DNA of 40,086 nt, from assembly GCA_002842045.1 (NCBI GenBank), contig PHBX01000035.1:1-40086 (forward strand), written 5' to 3'. The DNA comes from Chloroflexi bacterium HGW-Chloroflexi-3 (GTDB lineage Bacteria; Chloroflexota; Anaerolineae; Anaerolineales; Anaerolineaceae). The notes beneath the pieces were generated by a model that did not search any database, was not told the DNA's origin, and saw nothing but the letters and a program-made list of their open reading frames with translations. Below, in pieces: positions 24,782 to 33,116 of this stretch (position 1 is the first letter of the stretch; every line of letters begins with the position of its first letter). The position numbers and the translations under genes were made by a program.

Positions 24782-25891
24782 ATGAGTGAATTATCCACCA
24801 CAAGTAACCCCCCATCACCGATCAAAGAACGGATAATCCTGTTTGCCAGAAACAATATGGGACTTATTTCTACTCTTATATCGACTTTGGCTATTGGTCT
24901 GGCACTCCTGATTGGGGGGATACTGATTGCGTTTGCAGGAATTGATCCATTTGATGCGATTACTTATTTGGTTAAAGGTTCATTTGGAAACCGATACGGT
25001 TTTGGAGAAACATTGACACGTTTTGTACCGCTTTTGTTTTGTAGTTTGAGTTTTGCAATAGCCCACAAATCCGGGTTTTTTAATGTGGGTGCAGAGGGTC
25101 AACTTTTAATGGGTGCAGTTGGGGCGGTGCTGGTTGGTGCTTATATTGATGGATTGCATCCTATCCTTCATGTTTTTCTTTGCATTGTCGCCGGGATTAT
25201 TTTCGGGGCTATTTGGGCTGGAATTGCAGGTTTTCTAAAAATATTCCTTGGTTCGGACGAATTGATTAATACGATGATGTTGAATTATGTTGCCATCTTA
25301 TTGGTTGATTATCTGATCCATGGGCCAATTAAACCACCAGAAAGCTATTTATATGTATCGGCTACAATTTTGCCCAGCGCAAAATTACCGATTATATTAT
25401 CCAAATCACCATTGCATCTTGGATTTATTATTTCTTTATTGGTAACGGCAGCAGTGTTTTATTTAATTTATCGGACACCGATTGGGTATCAAATGCGTGC
25501 TGTTGGTGCAAATCGTAGGGCAGCTTCCTATGCTGGTATAAACATTGTTTGGGCTACGATTGTTGCGTTATTAACTACCGGTGGATTGGCGGGTATGGGT
25601 GGCGCAATGGAATTGATGGGCACTCAATTTAAGATCGTCAATGGGTTCTCTGCAGGTTATGGATATGATGGAATTGGCGTTGCTGTAATGGGGCGTTACA
25701 ATCCCATTGGCATTCTTCTTGCTGCATTGTTGTTTGCCGTGATTAGGGTAGGCATGGGAGCTATGCAACGAGGAGCGGGAGTGCCATTCCCATTGTTAAA
25801 TGTTATTCAAGGTCTGATTATTGTTTTTGTCATCGCCAGTGGTTATCTGACGAACAAATTATCCGAAACCGTGATTGGAGGTAGAGCATAA
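24782..25891 (+). CDS. ABC transporter permease, BMP/nucleoside type (YufP/NupP-like)
   Basis: A 369-residue BPD_transp_2 family permease with about ten hydrophobic segments and the typical SLSFAIAHKSGFFNVGAEGQLLMGA and GLAGMGGAMELMG loops. It carries the longer N-terminus that distinguishes the first permease of these importers. Its final bases overlap the start of the second permease gene by one base (TAATG). It pairs with that protein to form the membrane pore. Confidence 0.9.
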   Translation: MSELSTTSNPPSPIKERIILFARNNMGLISTLISTLAIGLALLIGGILIAFAGIDPFDAITYLVKGSFGNRYGFGETLTRFVPLLFCSLSFAIAHKSGFFNVGAEGQLLMGAVGAVLVGAYIDGLHPILHVFLCIVAGIIFGAIWAGIAGFLKIFLGSDELINTMMLNYVAILLVDYLIHGPIKPPESYLYVSATILPSAKLPIILSKSPLHLGFIISLLVTAAVFYLIYRTPIGYQMRAVGANRRAASYAGINIVWATIVALLTTGGLAGMGGAMELMGTQFKIVNGFSAGYGYDGIGVAVMGRYNPIGILLAALLFAVIRVGMGAMQRGAGVPFPLLNVIQGLIIVFVIASGYLTNKLSETVIGGRA

Positions 25892-26820
25892 TGGATGCTG
25901 CCTGGATGACAACAATTGTGACCTGGTTAACCATGTCAATACGCATGTCAATACCATTGTTATTTCCAAGCCTTGGAGGGTTAATTTCCCAAAAAGCTGG
26001 TGTGTATAATTTTGGATTAGAAGGTATGATGCTTTGCGGGGCATATTTTGGATATTTCGGTTCTTATATTACCGGAAATCCATGGATTGGATTATTACTC
26101 GGTGTGGTTTCAGGTGGATTACTGGGCTTACTTCTGGCTTTTACTTCCATCCATTTACGAGTCAGTCAACTGGTGACCGGACTTGGAATTGGGGTTTTCA
26201 GTTTAGGCATCACTGGGTATCTATACCGTTTGATCGGTATTGGCACTGCAACTACTGCTGCAACACTATTTACCAGTGTTGATTTTGGCCGTTTGGGTTC
26301 TCTACCTGTGATTGGGGAGATATTCCTTTCACATAGCTGGATGGTATATGCTGGCTTTGTTCTGGTGATTCTAATTGCCTGGTTTTTCTTCCACACTACA
26401 CCAGGATTGAATTTCCGAGCTGTGGGAGAAAATCCCCAGGTTGCGGATACGGCTGGTGTCAATGTGGTTACGAATCGTTATCTGGCGGTTGTGGTAAGTG
26501 GTATTTTGGCTTCTCTGGGCGGGGCATTTTTAACGCTGACTCAAACTGCGTATTTCACAGAAAACATTTCTGCAGGTAGAGGTTGGATAGCGATTTCAGC
26601 GATTGTTTTAGGAAAATTTAATCCTTGGGGGGTGTTGTTAGCTTGCCTGTTATTCGGTGCAGCGGACGCAGCTCAAATGCAAATTCAAGTAATGAATCTG
26701 GGAATTCCGTACCAGTTTTTATTGATGACGCCATATATTCTGGCTATGCTGGCAATGGTAGGATTTGTTGGTAAGGTGAGATCACCCGCCGCAATGGGAA
26801 AACCATACATTAAACATTAA
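25891..26820 (+). CDS. ABC transporter permease, BMP/nucleoside type (YufQ/NupQ-like)
   Basis: A 309-residue BPD_transp_2 permease with the family loop QKAGVYNFGLEGMMLCGAYF and a late SAGRGWIAISAIVLGKFNPWG stretch. It is normal in length and intact. It starts on the stop codon of the preceding permease. The gene is followed 37 bp later by mch in the same direction, so importer and C1 enzyme are probably on one transcript. Confidence 0.9.
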   Translation: MDAAWMTTIVTWLTMSIRMSIPLLFPSLGGLISQKAGVYNFGLEGMMLCGAYFGYFGSYITGNPWIGLLLGVVSGGLLGLLLAFTSIHLRVSQLVTGLGIGVFSLGITGYLYRLIGIGTATTAATLFTSVDFGRLGSLPVIGEIFLSHSWMVYAGFVLVILIAWFFFHTTPGLNFRAVGENPQVADTAGVNVVTNRYLAVVVSGILASLGGAFLTLTQTAYFTENISAGRGWIAISAIVLGKFNPWGVLLACLLFGAADAAQMQIQVMNLGIPYQFLLMTPYILAMLAMVGFVGKVRSPAAMGKPYIKH

Positions 26821-26857
26821 AAGACTTTTGGTGTAAAAAATTTTTTCCGGAGGTAAC

Positions 26858-27823
26858 ATGTTCAGTATCAATCAACAAGCAGTAAAGATCATCAAAGAGA
26901 AAATTCTACCCTTCGCAGAACAATTGAACTGTAAAGTTGTCCATTTAAAAAACGGAGCAACCGTTGTTGATATGGGAGTCGAAGCACCAGGTGGATTTCA
27001 AGCTGGTAAATTATTGGTAGAAGCTACTATTGGTGGTATGGGGCATATTGATTTTGGACAATTTCACTTAGGTGAATTACATTTTCCATCCATTGATGTC
27101 TATATCGATAGACCTGTTGAAGCTACTCTGTCGTCCCAATTTTCTGGTTGGAAGATGCCTGGAAAAGATACCTCCGGTTATATCAATCCCATCGGATCAG
27201 GGCCTGCACGGGCAATAGCCAGGAATGATATTTTTTCCCAATCCTGGCATTATCAGGACATCCATCATGAAACTGTATTCGCAGCTCAGACTCAGGAAAT
27301 TCCAGATGAAAGTATTGCTGAAATGGTGGCTGAAGCCTGTAAATTAAGACCTGAAAATGTATATATTCTAGCAACCAAAACAGCAAGTTTGTCAGGTACA
27401 ATCCAGGTTTGTTCCAGAACGGTAGAAGCTTCTGTGTGGAGATTGTATCGAAAAGGATTTGACATTGCAAAGATTATCAGTGGCATGGGTACCTGCCCGA
27501 TTGCTCCACCGATTAAAGATGAGTTACTGGCAATGGATCGCGTTAATACTGCTTTACTATATGGGGTCACTGTTCGCTATGTGGTGGATTGTTCGGATGA
27601 AGAAATTATCGCAGTGGTCAATGAAGTACCATTCAGCGCATCACGTCGGTTTGGTGAACGATTCATCGACATTTTTGAAGAAGGACACCGGGATTTCTAC
27701 GTGGTCGATAAGGATATCCATACCGTTGCCCGGTATGAGATCATGAATTACAACACCGGCAATATGTTCAGTGGAGGTGTTTTACGAGAGGATATGATCA
27801 GAGAATCCTTTTATCGGATATAG
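26858..27823 (+). CDS. mch: Methenyltetrahydromethanopterin cyclohydrolase-like protein (Mch)
   Basis: A 321-residue protein, the usual Mch length. It shows the family pattern APGGFQAGKLLVEATIGGMG near residues 46-65, NPIGSGPARAIAR near residues 108-120, ATKTASLSGTIQVCSRTVE and GMGTCPIAPP. Mch interconverts methenyl- and formyl-tetrahydromethanopterin in methanogens and in methylotrophic bacteria. CCGGAGGTAAC precedes the ATG. Next to a BMP importer and a deaminase-like amidohydrolase, and opposite Mer- and MtrH-like genes, it points to pterin-linked C1 chemistry. No Mtd, Fae or Fhc gene is in the window. Whether the carrier here is methanopterin or another pterin is unknown. Confidence 0.85.
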   Translation: MFSINQQAVKIIKEKILPFAEQLNCKVVHLKNGATVVDMGVEAPGGFQAGKLLVEATIGGMGHIDFGQFHLGELHFPSIDVYIDRPVEATLSSQFSGWKMPGKDTSGYINPIGSGPARAIARNDIFSQSWHYQDIHHETVFAAQTQEIPDESIAEMVAEACKLRPENVYILATKTASLSGTIQVCSRTVEASVWRLYRKGFDIAKIISGMGTCPIAPPIKDELLAMDRVNTALLYGVTVRYVVDCSDEEIIAVVNEVPFSASRRFGERFIDIFEEGHRDFYVVDKDIHTVARYEIMNYNTGNMFSGGVLREDMIRESFYRI

Positions 27824-27839
27824 AATTTTGGCAAGGATC

Positions 27840-29201
27840 ATGAAAAATAAATTCGACATAATCATAAAAAATGCAAAGATCGTAGATGCCAATACTCATC
27901 TATTGAGTGACGATTCCGTTATTATTGTCGATAAAGGTGTCATCCAAAAGATCGGAAATAAAGAGTTGTTGGAAACATCCGATGCAACCAGAATCTGGGA
28001 TGCCGAGAGTAAATTAATACTTCCTGGCTTTATAAACACTCACTGTCACCTCTTTCAAACTTTCATGCGTGGTTTGGGTAAAGACTTGACCTTCATCAAA
28101 TGGATGAATAACTCTGTAAGACTGATGATGCCAAATCTGGACGAAGAAGCCATCTATCTGGCAGCGATGGTAGGATGCATGGAATCAATCAAATCTGGCA
28201 ACACAACCCTGGTCGATTTCATGTATGCGCATGTTAAACCGCATTATGCTGATTACGTCTTGAAAGCATTTGATGATTGCGGTATTCGAGGAGTGCTGGC
28301 GCGAGGTATGACAGATGTCGATCGCTTACCTGGCAGCCCGGTAAAACCCGCATCTTATGCCACCGCCGCTGATAGCCTGGCGGAGGTAGATCGTTCACGA
28401 GCGATGTATAAAGACCATCCGCGAATAAATTTTGCGCTGGCTCCCAGTGTGATCTGGGGCATGACTACTGATGGTTTAATAGAAATCGCAGCTTATGCTG
28501 GAAAAAATGACATGGTGGTTACCATGCATATCCTCGAAACTGTTGATGATGATCAATTCAGCCTCGAAAAATATGGAAAGACAACCATGCGTGCCCTGGA
28601 AGACGTGGGCATATTAGACACTGATTTTCTCGGTGTGCATGCGATTCGGGTATCTGAGGATGACCTGTCATTATTTAAAAAATATCGGACAAGAATTTCA
28701 TATAATCCTCTGGCGAATATGATTCTAGGTTCCGGAGTAGCGCCGATTGTTGAGTTCACTAAACATGAGATAAAAGTCAGCCTTGGTACAGACGGCGCAG
28801 CCAGTAATGACAGTCAGAACTTAATCGAAGTGATGAAAGCGGGAGCTTTATTACAGAAAGTTCACAATCACGATTCTGCTGCATTATCAGCCTGGGAAAT
28901 ATTTTCCATGGCGACCGATCAGGGAGCGGAATGTATTAACATGCAAGATCAAATAGGTGCAGTGTCTGAGGGTAAAAAAGCTGATCTGATAGCGATTGAT
29001 TTCAAAAAATCCAACACTACACCCTGTTATGATCCAATAGCCAGTCTGGTTTATTCCGGGAATAGTGAAAATATCTCCATGGTTATGGTCGAAGGTGAAA
29101 TGATTTTCGACCAAGGTAGTTTTACCAGATTTAATGAATCTGAAATCTTGAGAAAGGCGCAACAAAAAGCGAAAGAAATTTACCAGTCTTCAATGGGGTA
29201 A
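27840..29201 (+). CDS. Amidohydrolase/deaminase (SsnA/AtzB/GuaD-like)
   Basis: A 453-residue amidohydrolase-superfamily enzyme. The metal motif is NTHCHLFQTFMRGLG (His68 and His70), with MHILET later, GVHAIRVSEDD, and SLGTDGAASNDSQN carrying the catalytic Asp. This is the subgroup of purine/triazine/SAH-type deaminases and chlorohydrolases (TrzA/SsnA/GuaD), acting on amino-substituted rings or amidines. ATG 27840 is taken as start. AAGGA lies unusually close (2 bp), and an upstream TTG at 27828 is the alternative. It is 16 bp after mch. It may release ammonia from the imported compound before its methyl or methylene carbon is oxidised. Confidence 0.82.
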   Translation: MKNKFDIIIKNAKIVDANTHLLSDDSVIIVDKGVIQKIGNKELLETSDATRIWDAESKLILPGFINTHCHLFQTFMRGLGKDLTFIKWMNNSVRLMMPNLDEEAIYLAAMVGCMESIKSGNTTLVDFMYAHVKPHYADYVLKAFDDCGIRGVLARGMTDVDRLPGSPVKPASYATAADSLAEVDRSRAMYKDHPRINFALAPSVIWGMTTDGLIEIAAYAGKNDMVVTMHILETVDDDQFSLEKYGKTTMRALEDVGILDTDFLGVHAIRVSEDDLSLFKKYRTRISYNPLANMILGSGVAPIVEFTKHEIKVSLGTDGAASNDSQNLIEVMKAGALLQKVHNHDSAALSAWEIFSMATDQGAECINMQDQIGAVSEGKKADLIAIDFKKSNTTPCYDPIASLVYSGNSENISMVMVEGEMIFDQGSFTRFNESEILRKAQQKAKEIYQSSMG

Positions 29202-29210
29202 AAATAATTT

Positions 29211-29245
29211 AAACGAGATGTCAGAATTAATCAGGCATCTCGTTT
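29211..29245. terminator. Bidirectional terminator between convergent genes
   Basis: AAACGAGATG and CATCTCGTTT form a 10-bp stem with a 15-base loop between the convergent amidohydrolase and flavoprotein genes. T-rich runs follow on both strands. It covers the last codons of the minus-strand gene. Confidence 0.6.
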
Positions 29246-30447
29246 TCATCGGTTCTTGATGATTTGACTCGATAAACCGTATCCGCCTGGGTCATGGTTC
29301 TTTCAGGTGCAAACGGGCTGATATCGATCAAGTCACAATGGTCCTGATTAATTAATTGTGTGACGATTTCTCCGGCTATGGGGGAATTGACAATCGCTGA
29401 TCGGAAGGAAGCTGCCAGGATCAAACCCTGCAGGTCCTCTACTGGACCTAACAATGGCATTCCATCCTCTGTGTAGGTTGTTGGAGCTGTCCAGGTGCGG
29501 ATGATTTTAACCTTTCTTAGGACCGGAAAAAAACGTGTGGAAATGGTTGACATCGCTTTGGGAGCGACATGACTGATTTTTCCATCAAGCACTTCACCAG
29601 GACGGTCAGCTTGGGCAATTAAGAAATTACCTTCCTGGGTTTGGGATAAAGCCATCACTGTTAATTCAGAATCTTTTGGACCGTTAATTTCCATCTCAAT
29701 ATGATCAGCGGAGGTAACGATTGAATTTACCTGCAAGTCTGAGAACCGCTCAGTAACCATGGCAGATGCCCGGAAGGTGTGAATGTTCCAGTTATGACCA
29801 ATCATTTCACCTAATCTGCGCGTCCAGGCGGCCGTAGCCAGGACAATGGATCCTGCGTAAAAAGATCCTCGGTTTGTTTCAACACCAATAATTCTTCCGC
29901 TTTGAATTAATAATTTTTTTACTTCGGTATGGGTCTGTAAAGAAAGTCCCTGCTGATTTGCTTTTCGCAGAAATGCCCACATTAACAAAAACGGGTTGGT
30001 CTGCCCCTGATAGGAAGCATAGGTGGCACCAAATAAACCACCCGGGCTTACCGCTGGCTCAATTTCCACGACTCTTTCAGGAGGGACAAACTCATAAGGA
30101 ATTCCTGCATTTGGTAAAATGCTGGCACGTTCTATTGAATTCTTCCACTGTGTTTCAGAACTCAATAATCTTAAAGAAGCAATTCGTCTGAAACCAATCG
30201 ACATGCCCAATTCTTCTTCTAACGAATCAAATCGTTTATAGCTTTTTAAGACCATCGGGATGCTATGTTTGATCTCGACATCGTTGGATTGCACCATGCC
30301 AAAATTAGCACCAGAGGCGCCGGCTCCAACATGTTTTTGTTCGATCAAGGCGACAGAATAACCAGCTTTGGTTAAATGATAAGCAATAGAACAACCAACC
30401 ACACCTGCCCCGACAATGATTACATCGAAAGTATTGGAAGTATTCAT
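29227..30447 (-). CDS. FAD-dependent amine dehydrogenase subunit, DAO type (HcnC/SoxB-like)
   Basis: A 406-residue D-amino-acid-oxidase/glycine-oxidase fold protein. The Rossmann motif is VIIVGAGVVGCSIAYHL (residues about 9-25), with GAGASGANFGMVQS and a C-terminal RTWTAPTTYTEDGMPLLG. It should oxidise the C-N bond of an amine or amino acid such as sarcosine, glycine, proline or hydroxyproline. Start at ATG 30447 (MNTSNTFDV), overlapping the upstream stop as ATGA. It is the catalytic beta-type subunit of a three-gene complex like HcnABC, opine oxidase or D-hydroxyproline dehydrogenase. Confidence 0.85.
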   Translation of the reverse strand: MNTSNTFDVIIVGAGVVGCSIAYHLTKAGYSVALIEQKHVGAGASGANFGMVQSNDVEIKHSIPMVLKSYKRFDSLEEELGMSIGFRRIASLRLLSSETQWKNSIERASILPNAGIPYEFVPPERVVEIEPAVSPGGLFGATYASYQGQTNPFLLMWAFLRKANQQGLSLQTHTEVKKLLIQSGRIIGVETNRGSFYAGSIVLATAAWTRRLGEMIGHNWNIHTFRASAMVTERFSDLQVNSIVTSADHIEMEINGPKDSELTVMALSQTQEGNFLIAQADRPGEVLDGKISHVAPKAMSTISTRFFPVLRKVKIIRTWTAPTTYTEDGMPLLGPVEDLQGLILAASFRSAIVNSPIAGEIVTQLINQDHCDLIDISPFAPERTMTQADTVYRVKSSRTDENEMPD

Positions 30448-31868
30448 GCTAGAACCTCGTTGTCTTTTTCTTCGATTATTGAGACCGGAATAGGGTGAAC
30501 AGGGGGGCGAACATTCAGATAATGACATGCTTGTGGTTCACACTTTGCTTCTCGAGACATGATTTGGGCAAGGAGGGAGCCGCAGGTGCGCCCCTGACAA
30601 TTTCCCATTCCACTGCGCGAGATATTCTTAATATCCGTCACACTTTGAGCGCCAAAGTTAACAGCTTCTTGCACCTCGGCGAGCGTGATTTGTTCGCAAC
30701 GACAAATGATGGTGTCGGGTTGGGCTAAGGTGAATAATCCCTGTGGAATTGAAAAAACATCGCCTAGCATGCGGGCAAATTTTTGTTCACGTAAAATTTT
30801 GGTTTTAGTTTGCTTGATAGCTGCTTCCAGGCTGAAAGAATTGGCATGACTCGTTTTGACCGCAATTTCAAAAGCTGCGATTTGACCTTCCAACAAAGCC
30901 AGGTTAGCTCCACCGATCCCGGCACAATCACCAATCGCGTAGATTCCTTGAGCGCTCGTTTGAAAGAAATAATTTCTTTTTGGCAGGAAGATTCCTTCGG
31001 CTTGTGAGTAATGCATATCGACATTTAATAATCGAAAGAATTCTGTGCTGGGTGTCAATCCAAATCCAACTACGAGTGTATCCACATCGAAGGATTGTTG
31101 AGAGGAAGAAATTGGATAGCCTGCTTTGTCTAATTTTGCGATCGTTACAGTTTCAACTTTTTCCAATCCTTCTGCTCGAACTACACACCAACCAAAACGG
31201 TATGAGGTTTTTTCTTTTACCATGTTTTTTGCGTACTGAAACCCCTCTGCCATCCTTCTCCATTGACCCCAAAGAGATGATAGATATGGGATACCTTTTG
31301 CGATCAGGTTATGAGAGCACTCTAACACAGCGATGACCTGGGAACCTGCTTCTATAAGGTTGGACGCAGCTGCCAATTGGAGGGGGCCAGTTCCCGAGAC
31401 AATCGCACGCTTTCCTGGAAGAATTCCCTGGTTCTTGAGCATTACCTGGGCTGCTCCCGCAGTGATTACACCTGGTAAATCCCAACCTGGAAAGGGGATC
31501 GATCGATCGTATGCACCCGTGGCGATGACGATAAATGCAGCTTCGATTCTGGCTGGACAATTTTCACCCTGCACGGTAACCTGCCACAAGTTCGTTTTTG
31601 GATTATGAAATATTCCCCAAACCAGGGCATTTGAATAAATCCTTACCTTTGTATTTTGCAGTTCCATGAATAGGCTGGAGGCTTGCCGATGATGATAACT
31701 AGTATCATCAAAGGTGAATTCTTCAGGAACCTGCTTGAAATATTGGCCACCTACCACACGTTGACTGTCCAGGAGGATTACATCCATTCCTAATTGCGAA
31801 GCTGTAATTGCTGTCTGGATACCACCAGGACCAGCTCCGATCACTATTAATTCGGTTTTTTCCATCAT
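30444..31868 (-). CDS. FAD/NAD(P)-binding oxidoreductase subunit with BFD-like cluster (HcnB-like)
   Basis: A 474-residue protein. The FAD-binding motif is VIGAGPGGIQTAI, with a second nucleotide site at VSGTGPLQLAAASN and a VVGFGLTPSTEF stretch. A C-terminal BFD-like [2Fe-2S] region has IICRCEQITLAEV (CxC) and GMGNCQGRTCG (CxxxxC). This is the alpha-type subunit of HcnABC/opine-oxidase-like dehydrogenases, passing electrons from the DAO-type subunit onward. The starts are ATG 31868 or 31865. The stop of the small [2Fe-2S] gene overlaps as ATGA, so all three subunits are coupled. Confidence 0.85.
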   Translation of the reverse strand: MMEKTELIVIGAGPGGIQTAITASQLGMDVILLDSQRVVGGQYFKQVPEEFTFDDTSYHHRQASSLFMELQNTKVRIYSNALVWGIFHNPKTNLWQVTVQGENCPARIEAAFIVIATGAYDRSIPFPGWDLPGVITAGAAQVMLKNQGILPGKRAIVSGTGPLQLAAASNLIEAGSQVIAVLECSHNLIAKGIPYLSSLWGQWRRMAEGFQYAKNMVKEKTSYRFGWCVVRAEGLEKVETVTIAKLDKAGYPISSSQQSFDVDTLVVGFGLTPSTEFFRLLNVDMHYSQAEGIFLPKRNYFFQTSAQGIYAIGDCAGIGGANLALLEGQIAAFEIAVKTSHANSFSLEAAIKQTKTKILREQKFARMLGDVFSIPQGLFTLAQPDTIICRCEQITLAEVQEAVNFGAQSVTDIKNISRSGMGNCQGRTCGSLLAQIMSREAKCEPQACHYLNVRPPVHPIPVSIIEEKDNEVLA

Positions 31869-32170
31869 GATTGCTCCACAATGTCTGTAGAAATGACCAT
31901 GCCTTCTACAACTTGTGTTTGACACGCCCGGATGCTGGGAACTCCATTCACCTTCACAAGACATTCATAACAAATTCCCATACCGCAATAAATGCCAGAT
32001 GCTTTTCCGTTTCGGTGCTTCCTTTGAAGCACACGAATTCCTTCACAATGTAGAATAGTGGAGAGTAATTCGCCTTCATAAGCGAAAATAGATTTCTGAT
32101 TTACTGTTATTTGAATTCGCTTTCCTCGTTGGAGTTTTCGATCATACCCCGGCTTATTTTCGATACGCAT
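31865..32170 (-). CDS. Small [2Fe-2S] subunit (HcnA-like)
   Basis: A 101-residue protein with a complete [2Fe-2S] motif, YCGMGICYECLVKVNGVPSIRAC (Cys spacing CxxxxCxxC then C after 11 residues, from about residue 62). It corresponds to the HcnA-type subunit or to the N-terminal domain of sarcosine oxidase alpha. I start it at ATG 32170 (MRIENKPGY), after an AGGCAGG and 29 bp past the stop of the methyltransferase gene. The longer frame to 32254 would overlap that gene. Confidence 0.82.
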   Translation of the reverse strand: MRIENKPGYDRKLQRGKRIQITVNQKSIFAYEGELLSTILHCEGIRVLQRKHRNGKASGIYCGMGICYECLVKVNGVPSIRACQTQVVEGMVISTDIVEQS

Positions 32171-32199
32171 AAAGCCTGCCTTGATATTTTTGATGAACG

Positions 32200-33069
32200 T
32201 TAATATTGATGTTGAGATTGAGAATTGCGATAATGCTTGAGGAATCTTTTGCAATCAGGGTCACGCTCTGTAAGCATGTCCATTGCTCGTACATTGGAGA
32301 TCAATCCTTGAATACCTGGATTGATGAATGCTGCATCTAATCCCCAGGATAATGCTCCCAGTAAATAAGCCAGATGGATGGGTTCACGCATGGGCATATT
32401 ACTACCTGCATTACCAATGCCTAATTGGGAAGTGATTCCCATTGCGCTCAATAATGCAATAGTCTCCAGGGTGATGCGAAATGAATTATTTTGTAGCAAA
32501 GCCACTGGCATACAGATCGCATCGATGACTATATCTTCTTTAGGAATACCAAATTCCAAACAGGTATCGATTATTTTCTTTGCTGCTGCTATTCTTTCCT
32601 CAACAATCATGGGCACACCTGATCCGGATAAACCGGTTGGCATGCCCGCCACGACAGCATGAAATTTTTTTGCTATTGGCAGTAAGGTTTCCAATAATTC
32701 CTGTTCTGCGGTGACTGTCCAGATGATTGACTTGTATGGAGATAATTCAGCCAAAGTTGCTTCGATTGCTTCTGCATTCCTTGTGTCCAACCCGACCGGC
32801 AAGCCAGTCATCTGATGAATGGATTTTGCCAACCTGGGAAGCAAATTCACCTCATCAATTGCTGGATGGGTAAGTAATATGGCGGTCATATCAGCACCTG
32901 CAGACTTTCCCCATTTAGCCAATTCAAGAAAATATTCAATATTTCCATTGCTAAGTGGCTCGATGACGGAATCTGGTTTGTTGATTACATGTATCTGATC
33001 ATTGACCAGCATCGTGGGATACCCCTTGCCGAATGTTAGAGGTCCATTTGAGGAAGTTAATGTGGTCAT
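32200..33069 (-). CDS. Pterin-binding methyltransferase (MtrH/MeTr/AcsE-like)
   Basis: A 289-residue TIM-barrel protein of the dihydropteroate-synthase-like pterin-binding group. Opening KGYPTMLVNDQIHVINKP, then GLPVGLDTRNAEAIEATL, DIVIDAICMPVAL and LGIGNAGSNMPMREPIHLAY correspond to MtrH/AcsE positions for pterin binding. Relatives move a methyl group between tetrahydrofolate or tetrahydromethanopterin and a corrinoid protein. No corrinoid-binding protein or B12-binding motif (DxHxxG) is encoded nearby, so its partner is missing or it uses another acceptor. Between the Mer-like and HcnA-like genes on the same strand. Confidence 0.78.
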   Translation of the reverse strand: MTTLTSSNGPLTFGKGYPTMLVNDQIHVINKPDSVIEPLSNGNIEYFLELAKWGKSAGADMTAILLTHPAIDEVNLLPRLAKSIHQMTGLPVGLDTRNAEAIEATLAELSPYKSIIWTVTAEQELLETLLPIAKKFHAVVAGMPTGLSGSGVPMIVEERIAAAKKIIDTCLEFGIPKEDIVIDAICMPVALLQNNSFRITLETIALLSAMGITSQLGIGNAGSNMPMREPIHLAYLLGALSWGLDAAFINPGIQGLISNVRAMDMLTERDPDCKRFLKHYRNSQSQHQY

Positions 33070-33116
33070 CTTTTCTTTTCTATTTATGTTTGGTTTTCAG
33101 TGATATGCTTATTACT

